The notes beneath the pieces are model-generated. The model was given only the letters and a program-made list of their open reading frames with translations, did no database searches and was not told the DNA's origin. Below, piece by piece: positions 54,903 through 64,000 of a DNA stretch of 64,000 nt; the stretch's first letter is position 1; each line of letters starts with the position of its first letter. The position numbers and the translations under genes were made by a program. Source of the DNA: Nymphaea colorata (Eukaryota; Streptophyta; Magnoliopsida; Nymphaeales; Nymphaeaceae); NCBI RefSeq assembly GCF_008831285.2, contig NC_045140.1:13557036-13621035 (forward strand). Direction: 5' to 3'.

Positions 54903-57503
54903 GTTCCAGTTTTGGGTGGAAGTATGCAGACGCCACGAATGTATAGTCCTGGAGCACCACCTCCTCCAAACCAACCTGTTCCTCTTGGGCCACCTGGTAT
55001 GGGTCATCCACCAGGAACTGGACTACTGGGCATGACGCGAGCAGGTTCTCCTGTTGGTGCATCTCCAATGGCAGGGGCTTCTAAAATTGACCCAACCCAG
55101 ATGCCTCGACCATTACCCACTTCCTCCATGATAACATTTGAAACCCGTCAGAACAATCAAGCAAAACCTTCCCCCGGTATTTTCATGACATTTTATTTGT
55201 TCGTATTTTGTTGTTTTGTCTTTAGAAGTAACTTTTTCTGCTCTTTTGCATCATCATTTTCCTTTTGCAGATCTTTTTCTCTTGCATGCGACTTTATATG
55301 CTGGAAAACATGATATTGCTTTGTTTGTAGTTTGTACTTGTTGAAATGTCTGAGGAATTATTCTCCACATTTTTTCTCTTTTGCACAAATGCTGGGAAAC
55401 ATGAGATTTATCCTCTTTGTACTTGTTGCAACTTGCAATGTCTGAACACTTATTTCTTCTATTGCAGCCTGCCACAAGTGACTATGTGGCCAGAGATACA
55501 GGGAATTGCAGCCCACGGTACATGAGATGTACCATGAATCAGGTACTTGTCTATGCCAGTTCAAATATTACTTTTGGATATGAATTTATTCTTCACCTAG
55601 TTTGTACTTTTTTACTATTATTGAAGTTCGTTTTTCATCTAAATGTTTCCAGATTCCTTGCACCAGTGACCTTTTGTCAACATCAAGCATGCCATTGGCT
55701 CTGCTGGTTCAACCTTTAGCATTTCCTCATCCTTTGGAGGAGCCTATCCAAGTAATATTCAATCTTGCTCCATCATAGTACTTCATGCCTACCTTTCCTG
55801 GGGTGTGTATCTGATTGACTTGGTTGACACATTAACCAACAATAGGTTCCATGGGTCAACACCTTTAACATGGTTGCTTCTTACTTGTGGATTATGAACT
55901 GCAGCTGTTGTTGACCTTCATGCTGAGGTGTTCTTTTTGAATCTGGCTTTCCTCAAATGAGATCAGAGCTTTCTGGACCTATAATTTTACCATGATATAT
56001 TGCAATGAGTAACAGGTTTCAGAATTTCTTAATATGTGCAATGTATGAATTAGAAGAATCGAATGAGTAATCACATTTTCCTTGGGAGTCTAAATATAAT
56101 CTTGAACAGTTGAGGGTACTAAGTTTTAGTTAATAGTATGATATCTCAGCAAAATGATCGGGTCACTTATTTTGTTTTAGTTTAGCTGGTTCTGTCATGC
56201 AGGTCAAGGGCACAACTAGGCAACTAGCTTTATGAGTTGATTGGTCTATTCTGCATAACTGGTCTGGACTCTGGACCCATATCTCTGGTTACAAACAGAA
56301 GAATGATGATCTGGACAGATTGTGGGTGGTCCAATTCCTGCTCATATAAATATCGGTGCTTGAACTAATATTTTTTTCAGCTAATTCAATTCTGTGATCC
56401 AAATGGAATGTAATCCCAAATTAGAAACCAACTGGTTGTCATTTAGGTAGGTTTAATCTTCCTTTTTTTTATTCATTCCTTCTTGTGCTTTGGCACTTGA
56501 AGTCTTCTTTCATTCTTTGTTCTTTTAGGACAAGAAGACATATGAATGCTTAATTTCTTCCAGATTTCCTGTGTAATGCTGCTCAACAAAAGTAAGAATT
56601 GTTGTCTTTGTTGATAAACCCTGTTCCCTTCCCTTCAAATGGTCATGCAGATGCGGAAAAGAAAGAAATCTAGCTAGGCTTGGAAGCAGTCTAGCAGACT
56701 ACTGATTGCACTTCTCAGTACTCTTTAAGGGACTTGTCTTACATCTCGAGATGCCCAATTGTGAATGTTTTCTTTTCCTTGCTTCACTACCTAATAGTTC
56801 ATTTTAAATTCCCCAAAAGGATTGAGTTGTTGGATGATAACTTTGCTTGATTTCGGTATGTATACAGAAGAGCCGTCTTTCATGTAGTTCTGCTTCTGGC
56901 AAATTTACACCCTTCATATTTCAACAAAATGATAATAGCTTTTCATGATTGTTAGTTGCTGGATTGGGTGACCATATGAGGGAAGTAATAAGCATTTTTT
57001 TTAAAAAAAAAAAATCACATTCTTGGTTCTCTGTGTCAAAGAACTAAGATCAAGTCAGCTGGAGCTTTATGTCCCTTACTTCAAGGACCGCAGATATGCT
57101 CCTGACGGCCTTGTGACTGTACTAACGATTGTACATTAAGGGAAACAAGTGATCCGTGTGCTATTCCACATTGTTAAGGGAAAGACACTAGGTGGACTGA
57201 TCTGCATTCGGTTTCAGAGAGTGGTTTTTACATGTAGCAATGCAAAAGGAATAAAGGATATGGATGTTCTTCTTAAAGCATTTATTCAGTACTCAATAAT
57301 ATTAGTTTTAGTACACACTTTCAGTTGGATAACCTATGGATAGGTTCATTTGTGGTGTTATTTTACATGCTTTTATTATGGATCACCTCAGGTTGTGGAT
57401 TTTGGGGAAGGTGGACCTGTTCGCTGTTCTCGTTGTAACGGTTATATCAATCCTTTCATGAAGTTCATTGATCATGGGAAACACTTTATTTGCAATCTTT
57501 GTG
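54903..57503 (+). pseudogene. SEC24: Sec24C-like COPII coat protein, internal exons only
   Basis: Four plus-strand exons: 54903-55176, 55468-55542, 55653-55751 and 57392-57503. They encode a Pro/Gly-rich linker ending KIDPTQMPRPLPTSS, then ATSDYVARDTGNCSPRYMRC, then the segment ending PLALLVQPLAFPHPLEEPIQ, and the zinc finger RCSRCNGYINPF...FICNLC. This is the order in the plant Sec24C-like cargo adaptor, which selects cargo at ER exit sites. The trunk, beta-barrel, helical and gelsolin domains should follow the zinc finger but are absent from the remaining 6 kb, and the N-terminal exon is not found. The first exon also seems to have one extra pyrimidine (CCTTCCCCCG before the donor), which would shift the frame into the next exon. 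It is a truncated copy. Confidence 0.85.
55752..57391. other. Intron-like DNA inside the Sec24 fragment
   Basis: 1.6 kb between the third and fourth exons, AT-rich, without a recognisable element border or reading frame. It is longer than the other introns of this fragment (110 and 291 bases). Confidence 0.4.
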
Positions 57504-57622
57504 GTATGTATCTGGAAGATCGAGTTGCTAAGAATTTATTCTTCCAACTTATGCCAGCTTAAGTTTGTTTTCCTCTTATTAATGATTTGTCTCATGTTAC
57601 AGTTGGTATGATATCATATCAT

Positions 57623-57996
57623 CTAAGTCACACGGGTGCGCCAAAAATGGTGGCGCACCTGAGTCGACTCAGGTGTGGATGTGGCCTGACATGGCACCTG
57701 ACTCAGTTTGACTGTGTCGGGCCCATTCTTTTCTTCTCTTGTGTTTTTTTTTTTCATTTTTTCCTTCTATCATTTCCCTTTTCCTTTTCCCTTTCTTCAT
57801 TCTATTTTATTTAATAAAACTTTGAATCTTGTATGAAATTAAGGTAATCTTGATACAAAAAAATTTAAAATATAGAAGAATAAAATTACTTATATATATA
57901 TATATATATGCCCTCGACGCACCTGCATCCAACATTTTTTTTTTGGAATTTGCCTCATCTCGCACCCGCACCAGCACCCATACCCATGTGACATAG
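57623..57996. mobile_element. hAT-like MITE, copy 1
   Basis: The ends CTAAGTCACACGGGTGCG and (reverse complement of the right end) CTATGTCACATGGGTATGGG form an inverted repeat. Flanks CATATCAT (57615-57622) and GATATCAT (57997-58004) agree at 7 of 8 bases, as expected for hAT. The 374-base interior includes a GGCGCACCTGAGTCGACTCAGGTG palindromic region, a T-rich middle and a short (TA)n. No coding capacity. Confidence 0.75.
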
Positions 57997-58989
57997 GATA
58001 TCATGCTTCACTTAATAGTAAGGTCATAAAAATCAATGATTATTTTAGAATCACTTTTATGCTTAAATATATCATTGACTTCTTCAAGAATTCAATATTT
58101 GCATGAAGTGTCTCTTGTAGGATTGTTTTACGCTTAAATTACAAAAATGAAGTTCTCCATTTAAGAATCGATTTCTGTTCGGATATTGATCGGTCTTGGT
58201 TTGACATGGTTTACAATTTACACGTTACTGGTTCCTGGAAGCTTAAATAAAGAATGACAAAATGCTCTCTAAACTGCAATATATGTTGTTAAACGACTAG
58301 TTGCCAGTCAGCTGTGGATGCTAGCCTATGGATGCGTCTTTGGTTTCCAAATTGGAAAGGTGTAGGTCAGACATAGGTTGGTCAACTTAGGCAACGAATC
58401 ACTGACTAGTTGTTGACCAACTAGTTGCTTGTTTGGGCCCATTCACTTTTCATTTGATAATATTTTGTAATATCCTTATCTTTTTTACATCTTTCGGAAA
58501 ATTTATTGGTTTCCCCTTTTTTTTAAGAGGTAAGTTTTGGCAACTATTATTGTAGTGTCCTATTGGATGTGGCTCCCTAATTCATCCAGATTCTTTTCAA
58601 TTCTGTGTGTGTGTGCGCACACTGACATAAGGTTGAAGCATTGTCATACATGTGGGCATTTTTTCAAAAAGCACCAAAAAAGAGAAAATGAGGAGAATGA
58701 ACAAATGTGAAACAATTGCATTATTTTGGAAAATCACCATAATGAAAATAACATGCTTTTATTGATCTCCTTTTGCATTAAAATGTATCCAAATACAATG
58801 TTAATTTTTTGAGATTTCTTTTAACAATTTAATGATCTTTCGATTTTTTAAATGAGAAACATAGTAGAAAACTCAAGTTTTCATAGACTTTCTATTATTT
58901 TTTATTTTAATTTTAGAATTCTTACAATTTCCTGAGAAAGATAAACTTCCTTATTGTTTCTCAATAAGAACTCAAGAACAACATATATG
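57997..58989. other. AT-rich DNA between MITEs
   Basis: No gene supported. A CTAGTTGCC...ACTAGTTG word pair near 58297-58430 hints at another decayed short repeat. Confidence 0.35.
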
Positions 58990-59341
58990 CTATGTCACTT
59001 GGGTACAGGTACGATGGTTCGGGTTCGGACACAACATTTTTGAAAATTGTGGCTATGCGGGTACACAAATTTTATATTCTCAAAAATAATAAATGAAAAA
59101 AAGAATTAATAGTCTTACAATCTACAAAAAATCTGAAAATTAAAGAAAACTGGGAGGAAAATATATAATCTTATTGGAAGGGAAATATAAAAGAAGGGAA
59201 AAATAAAAAATTAGAGAACAAATTAAGTTTGAAAATATAATTTTAAAAGTTTTAAAATGCAGCCGTACCTCATGCCCGTGTCGCCGTACCTACGTACCGA
59301 CACAGGTACCTGGGCAAAACTGGTGTACCCATGTAACATAG
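58990..59341. mobile_element. hAT-like MITE, copy 2
   Basis: Left end CTATGTCACTTGGGTAC and right end GTACCCATGTAACATAG form an inverted repeat with two mismatches. The 352-base interior has GGTACGATGGTTCGGGTTCGG and an AT-rich middle. Flanks CATATATG and CATGTATA agree at 6 of 8 positions. Same end sequence as the elements at 57623 and 60059. Confidence 0.75.
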
Positions 59342-60058
59342 CATGTATAGGACAATGGATTTTCAAAAACCGACCTAAGGACCAGATAATGGAAACACAC
59401 CTAGGTTTTCAATATTATTAAAAACAGATATAATTTATTTCACGCATCAAAATACTCATGAGATTTTTTCTGTCAACTTTATTTTAATTATAGTTTACAC
59501 TTTTAAAAACAACATAAATATACAACAACTTTTTTTATACAATTAGGTTTCCCTAACGAAAAAAGCATTTGCATCACTATTTTATGAATTAATAAAAATT
59601 ATCTAATTTGGTTATAGTTAATCATATACTTTTGTTGTATGATACTGTTAAGGAGGCTAAAATAGTCTACTGAACTTGAAAATTGTCGTTGTTGAGGCTG
59701 TTTAATTTTTTAGCACATTTACCCTAATAAATGAGCTTCATTTGAGCCTGCATGGCAATATGACATCTGGACAGTCTTATTCTATAGCGGAAAAAAAGGA
59801 GGAAAAATGAAAGAGGAAGACAGAAAAAGAAGGTCTAGTGGACATAATGTCATCAAGCGACTCAAAACATAAGCCTATTAGCTTATTATCTCTGTATTTA
59901 AAAACCCTAGGTGGTCCTAGGTTTCAGACCTTAATACAAAGGCTTTGGTGGGTCCTACATGACATTACATGGATGTATTCCACAGAGGAAACGGAAAACA
60001 TGGAAGAGAAGATAAATGGAATTAAATTTTTAGAGTAAAAAAATATAGAAAATATATA
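59342..60058. other. AT-rich DNA between MITEs
   Basis: No gene, RNA or bounded repeat is supported. Short frames only. Confidence 0.35.
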
Positions 60059-60416
60059 GTAAGTGACACGAGTACGTGTGACCTGCCAACGTACCCGTGT
60101 CTGTGCATGGGTATGGCGACATGGGTATGTGGGTACGGTTGGGTATGGCTGTATTTTAAAACATAAAAAACTATAGTTTTCAAAATTATTTTTTTCTGTA
60201 ATTTTGATTTTCCCTTTTTTTATTTCCCTTCCACCAAGATTTTATTTTTTTCCTTTTATTTTTCTTTAATTTTTAGAATTTTTTGTGGATTATATATATA
60301 GATATATTTATTTAAAATATACAGTCTATCGTATCCCCGTACCCAAATTTTCTAAAATCGCTGTATCCATTCCCGTATCTTTGTATCCATATCCTAACCG
60401 TACTCATGTTACTTGG
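60059..60416. mobile_element. hAT-like MITE, copy 3 (opposite orientation)
   Basis: Left end GTAAGTGACACGAGTACG and, on the other strand, CCAAGTAACATGAGTACG form an inverted repeat. Its interior is rich in GGGTAYG words and, reverse-complemented, resembles copy 2 (GGGTACG, then ATTTTAGAAAATTTGGGTAC). The right flank is a GAGAGAG/TGTGTG/TATATA microsatellite, so no target duplication can be read. Confidence 0.65.
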
Positions 60417-60430
60417 AGAGAGAGAGAGTG

Positions 60431-60460
<30 letters not shown>
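60417..60460. repeat. Compound (GA)n(TG)n(TA)n microsatellite
   Basis: GAGAGAGAGAG, then TGTGTGTGTG, then TATATATATATATATA, directly joined to the end of the MITE. Confidence 0.9.
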
Positions 60461-60462
<2 letters not shown>

Positions 60463-61692
60463 CATAGCCTTAGCCCAAGTGTCTAGGCTGCTTCCCAGAC
60501 ACTTGTGGTGTCCAAGCTTCTTTTGTCGGTACCATGTCTTTTTTGCAAGCCACTTGTGGTGGTGATGAGAGTAATATAAGAAAAATCTTCGGGAGTTATG
60601 TAGTTCTCTGCCCATTATCATTGTCGAGTTACTATTTCAGTTTGCATTTGTGAACAGGGGTGTCAAGAGGTGAGGTTGTGGCACTAAAGCATTTGATGAC
60701 TGCTTCACTTGATTCTAAAAGTATTGCTGCTAGTGCTTTTGATAGCTTTCTGGAAAATTATGAATTACCCAACTAGCGTCTTGTTCATCTACCAAAATGA
60801 AATAACTGTGATGTATATGACATGAAAGTGATACCTGGCATTTCAATGTATTTACAGTTTTGTTTTCTTCCCAAATATGGAAATGTACATTCAAACTTCT
60901 ATGTGACTTAAAAATGACAAAGGGAATAAGTGTTTCTTGAGAAAATTATGGTATATTTTTGAACTTGTCCTTGTCTGGTGGAATGTTATTGGAAGAATGT
61001 TGCCAGCAATTGTTCAGCATTCAGTGTTGTCAATTCTTGTTTCTAGAACAGCCTGGACTTAAGGAGCTAAGGTTTAGAACGATTGTTGCTATGGTGTCCA
61101 GCTAGTGAACAGTTAATCTGACTAGCCAACTAATCAGTTCCCTGCTAAGTCACATGTGAATGGGGATATGGTCCCTGTACTCCCCATACCACAGATGGAG
61201 CACTGCGGTTAAGGGATATATCTGGATATCCCTTTTTTCTTTTAAACATTTTTTTGGTTAAAATTGAAAAAGGAAGGGCAGGAAGGAGAGAGAGATAACT
61301 GACTGTAAACCTGAATGGTTTTCAGTGAAAGAGAGAGAAATTCTCTTCGAATTTTGTCAGGTAGAATTCTATTATTCTACATATTGAAATACTGGGTGCA
61401 TTTTCTGTTTCGATCTGCATTCAGTGTCTCGTTATTTCTATTTACAATAGGTTCTTCAGCTGCTTTAAAGTCAAAACTAGAGACTAGAGTTAGATATGTT
61501 GGTACCACTCCTTCCTAGCTATGATATTTAGCTGGTTGAGATTGTATTCTTCCTTGATGTTTTTGCATTTCTCCAGTTTTTATCTTCTCTTCTTGAAGTC
61601 TGCTGTTGATATGTCAACCCTTTTTCCTCCTTGCATCCTCTACTGTTTGCGTTTGTTTGTCCACTAATGGTTTCATTTTCTTCTTTTCAAAG
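60461..61692. other. DNA before the CDKC C-terminal exons
   Basis: If the CDKC copy were intact, the catalytic-core exons would lie here; none were found. An open stretch at 60656-60777, after GTGAACAG, reads SRGEVVALKHLMTASLDS and more; it faintly resembles a kinase GEVVALK segment but has no other support. Confidence 0.35.
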
Positions 61693-62365
61693 GATATCTG
61701 CAAAAGATGCACTTGATGCTGAGTATTTCTGGTGTGATCCATTGCCATGTGGCCCAAAAAGGTACAAAATCTTTTGTTCATGCCAAGTGTCACATTTGAT
61801 GGCCTTTTGATAGCCGGTTCTAGCCTTCCTCTTAGTTTACCTAAATACGAGTCATCTCATGAGTTCCAGACCAAGAAGAAAAGACAACAACAAAGGTAGC
61901 ACGAAGAAACAGCCAAGAGGCAAAAATTACAGCATCCTCAGCAGCATCCACGTTTGTCGTCAATTCAGCAGCCAGGGCAACCGCATATGCAAATCAGGCC
62001 TGGCCCTAACCAATGCCCCACCTCAAGTTGTTGCTGGGCCAAGTCACCACTACAATAAGCCTTGGGGACCTCCAGGAGGACATAACAGGTATCCTCAAGG
62101 TGGAAACCCAAGTGGTGGATACAATCCAAATCGTGGTGGCCAAGCTGGTGGATATGCTACTGGACCTTATCCACCTCAAGGCCGAGGTCCTGGTTATGCT
62201 GGAACCAGTATGCCTGGAGGTGGCCCTCCTAGAGCTGGAGCTGGTGCCTATGGCGTCGGGGCTCCAAATTATCCCCAATCAGGTCCATATGGCAATTCAG
62301 GTACTGGTCGGGCGCCCAACATGATGGGTGGTAATCAGAATCCACAATATGGTTGGCCACAGTAG
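61693..62365 (+). pseudogene. CDKC: CDKC-type kinase, C-terminal exons (broken)
   Basis: Exons 61693-61761 and 61836-62365 join in phase (AG|T gives Ser). The first encodes RISAKDALDAEYFWCDPLPC, the end of the kinase domain; the second starts SLPKYESSHEFQTKKKRQQQ and continues into the Gly/Pro/Tyr-rich tail ending QNPQYGWPQ and a natural stop. This tail is characteristic of plant CDKC. Lesions: the codon after QQQR is TAG where Gln is expected (61895-61897), and a 1-base frameshift near 62010 moves the Gly-rich tail (VVAGPSHHY, GGHNRYPQGGNPSGGYNPN) into another frame. The remaining kinase exons are not upstream of it for at least 4 kb. The matching 5' exons are at 28329-30480 on the same strand. 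Confidence 0.88.
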
Positions 62366-64000
62366 TTTGGAAGCAAACTGAAGCATGATCTGTTCAATAT
62401 ATCTGTGGACTTGACTGGTGATCCTACATTCTGAAGAGAAGGGCTCTACTAGGGACTTCCGCTTTCACCTCATGTGGGTCGATGGGAATTGGTTTAATGC
62501 ACCAGAGGTATTCCTACAAACCAGTGTTGATATTTAAGAATATCCCTTGACCTGGATTTAATTCACACACTTGTTTTCAGTATATGGAGAAAGAGGAGAT
62601 GGTTAGGTATTTCATTACTACGTTGCTTCTTTGTCCTGAAGACAGAAATAGGGAAACAAGAATGTGTGATTTTCTCTTCGATGTTTATCATAGCTTGACT
62701 GGCGATGATGAACTTGTCAATATATGGATGGGTTATGTGGGTTTTGTCTTGTGACTAGAATCTTCGTCATAGCTATGCAGTCCAATTTCATGATATTCCT
62801 GGTTTACTTTTTGTAAGTTCAAATATCGTGCCATAGTCATAATTACTCACCATTACAGTTTCTTTTATTGTATTTACATGCCTCGGGGCACGTAATCTGT
62901 TTTTTTTTTTTAGTTGAATTGCATGCTCCAAGTACAATTGTTGGTGCACTTCTATGAAAGTTTGGGATTTGAACTTAATATCTAGTGAACACAGTCAATC
63001 CTGTTTCATTTTTGCATAGGAATGGTTGGGTTGGTTGTATGGTGTAGTGGTTCTGAAGTTCTTTCACCGGCTGCTTCTCCCCAATATGCCACTTTGCAAT
63101 CCCTTCACGTCAAAGGCTGAAATGACTTGAACATGGGAATGCCTCTTTGTTAGCATACAGGAAGATCAATGAAACAGTGGGCCTGGGGAGCCCTTTAGAA
63201 GGGCGAACTAATCTTGGACTATCACTAATTCTTCTTCTTTTTTTCTTTAAAAAAAAAAATCTCAGGTTTGGTGCTTTTCTGTTCATTCGTCTGCAATTAG
63301 CCCTGGATGTGCTTTGTGCTCCAAATTACCAAGCCGGGCGCCCCTTGTGCGAAGGGGAGATGGCCTAAGGTTCTGGAGAACATTGAACTTTTATTTGTAC
63401 GATCGTTTTTGAAATAGACTAGGAATTGTAGCTGTTGTCCTGTGTTTCTAATAGAATTTTCACCAAATTAAAAATCGTTTTTAAATATAAAAACGACCTT
63501 CAAAATTTTTTGTGTTTTTTTTTTTGTATCTAAAACTTCTTTGGCATATGTAAAATGGCCACCAGTTTTCAGTTGGACCAATTAGGTTGGATTTGCAACA
63601 TTATTTAGTGTTCTTCATTTTTTTTAGAATTTTGGATCTTTAGTCATATAGGTTCACTTCTTCGTTTTTAGGACGTGTTAATGTTCCTATAAATTGTTTT
63701 ATTTTTTTTGCTTGAATTCTTGATTTATTTAGTATAAGGTGCAAGGGAGGAGTGATTAGATAGGCGGGGATAGAGTGGAATAGATGATTTGTATTTGATT
63801 TTTGAATTCGATAGTTCGATTTTTGAATTGAATAATTTGATCTTCCCTACTTCTATAGGAGAGCATATGAAGTTCTTTTTCTACCCAACAAATCAGTCTG
63901 GTTTCATAAAAACTCTTCTTTTGGTAGAAGAGAGTTCCTACTTTCAGGTGATATGCCATTTGATGTCAAGTACTTTTTTGAAAGAGAAATTTTTTTATTG
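62366..64000. other. 3' flank of the CDKC tail, no gene supported
   Basis: Probable 3' UTR-derived sequence near 62366-62850, then AT-rich DNA with T-runs. Only short frames are seen, and no bounded repeat. Confidence 0.4.

Noticed and set aside
57807-58004. Minus-strand 65-residue frame
   Set aside because: It lies inside a MITE and its Tyr-Ile repeat comes from a (TA)n tract.
60656-60777. Frame with GEVVALK resembling a kinase N-lobe
   Set aside because: Only seven residues resemble a kinase; the CDKC N-lobe is already accounted for at 29921-29999 and no other kinase motif is nearby.

Overview
This window is nuclear DNA from a flowering plant. The evidence is split genes with short exons and GT-AG introns in a long AT-rich background, plant-type gene families (ACR-type four-ACT-domain protein, CDKC-type kinase, plant-type Sec24), and several Ty1/copia retrotransposons, a hAT transposon, solo LTRs and small inverted-repeat elements. 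The sequence alone does not identify the species. There are no prokaryotic operons, CRISPR arrays or recognisable RNA genes.

Layout. 1-1000: internal part and LTR of a small minus-strand LTR element. 1012-7233 (minus): four exons of an NSUN-family RNA cytosine-5 methyltransferase; both ends of the gene are missing. 7234-11011: unannotated DNA with a CCTAGGCG-rich repeat. 11017-14062: a TSD-bounded copia element (copy 1) that has lost everything from its 5' LTR to integrase. 14068-17300: non-coding, with a GA-rich tract and a possible LINE fragment. 17305-20702 (minus): a seven-exon ACR-type gene with three apparent lesions. 21200-27480: AT-rich intergenic DNA with microsatellites, two copies of a GGGG(T/C)GGAGC-ended small element and three tracts of a CTCGA-rich repeat. 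28329-30480: 5' exons of a CDKC kinase pseudogene. About 32780-37526: copia copy 2, no 5' LTR, four in-frame stops. 38020-39080: a second CCTAGGCG repeat. 40084-51395: a complete six-exon gene for the GINS subunit PSF1. Its 10-kb first intron holds an almost intact copia element (copy 3, 41269-46543) and a decayed hAT transposon (46668-50172). 52660-53581: start of another copia element (minus). 53832-54439: solo LTR with exact TSD. 54903-57503: four exons of a Sec24C-like gene that stop after the zinc finger. 57623-60416: three related hAT-like MITEs. 61693-62365: the last two exons of a CDKC kinase, with a stop and a frameshift.

PSF1 (DNA replication) is the only host gene that reads through without a lesion. 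NSUN, ACR, CDKC and Sec24 are each incomplete or damaged. The 5' and 3' parts of a CDKC gene lie about 31 kb apart on the same strand, with PSF1, the Sec24 piece and most of the transposons between them. This suggests either a large insertion into an old CDKC gene or a mosaic of captured or duplicated gene pieces. The three large copia copies belong to one broad family. They share the gag zinc-knuckle type, the integrase and RT sequences, and a conserved palindrome near the start of the LTR.
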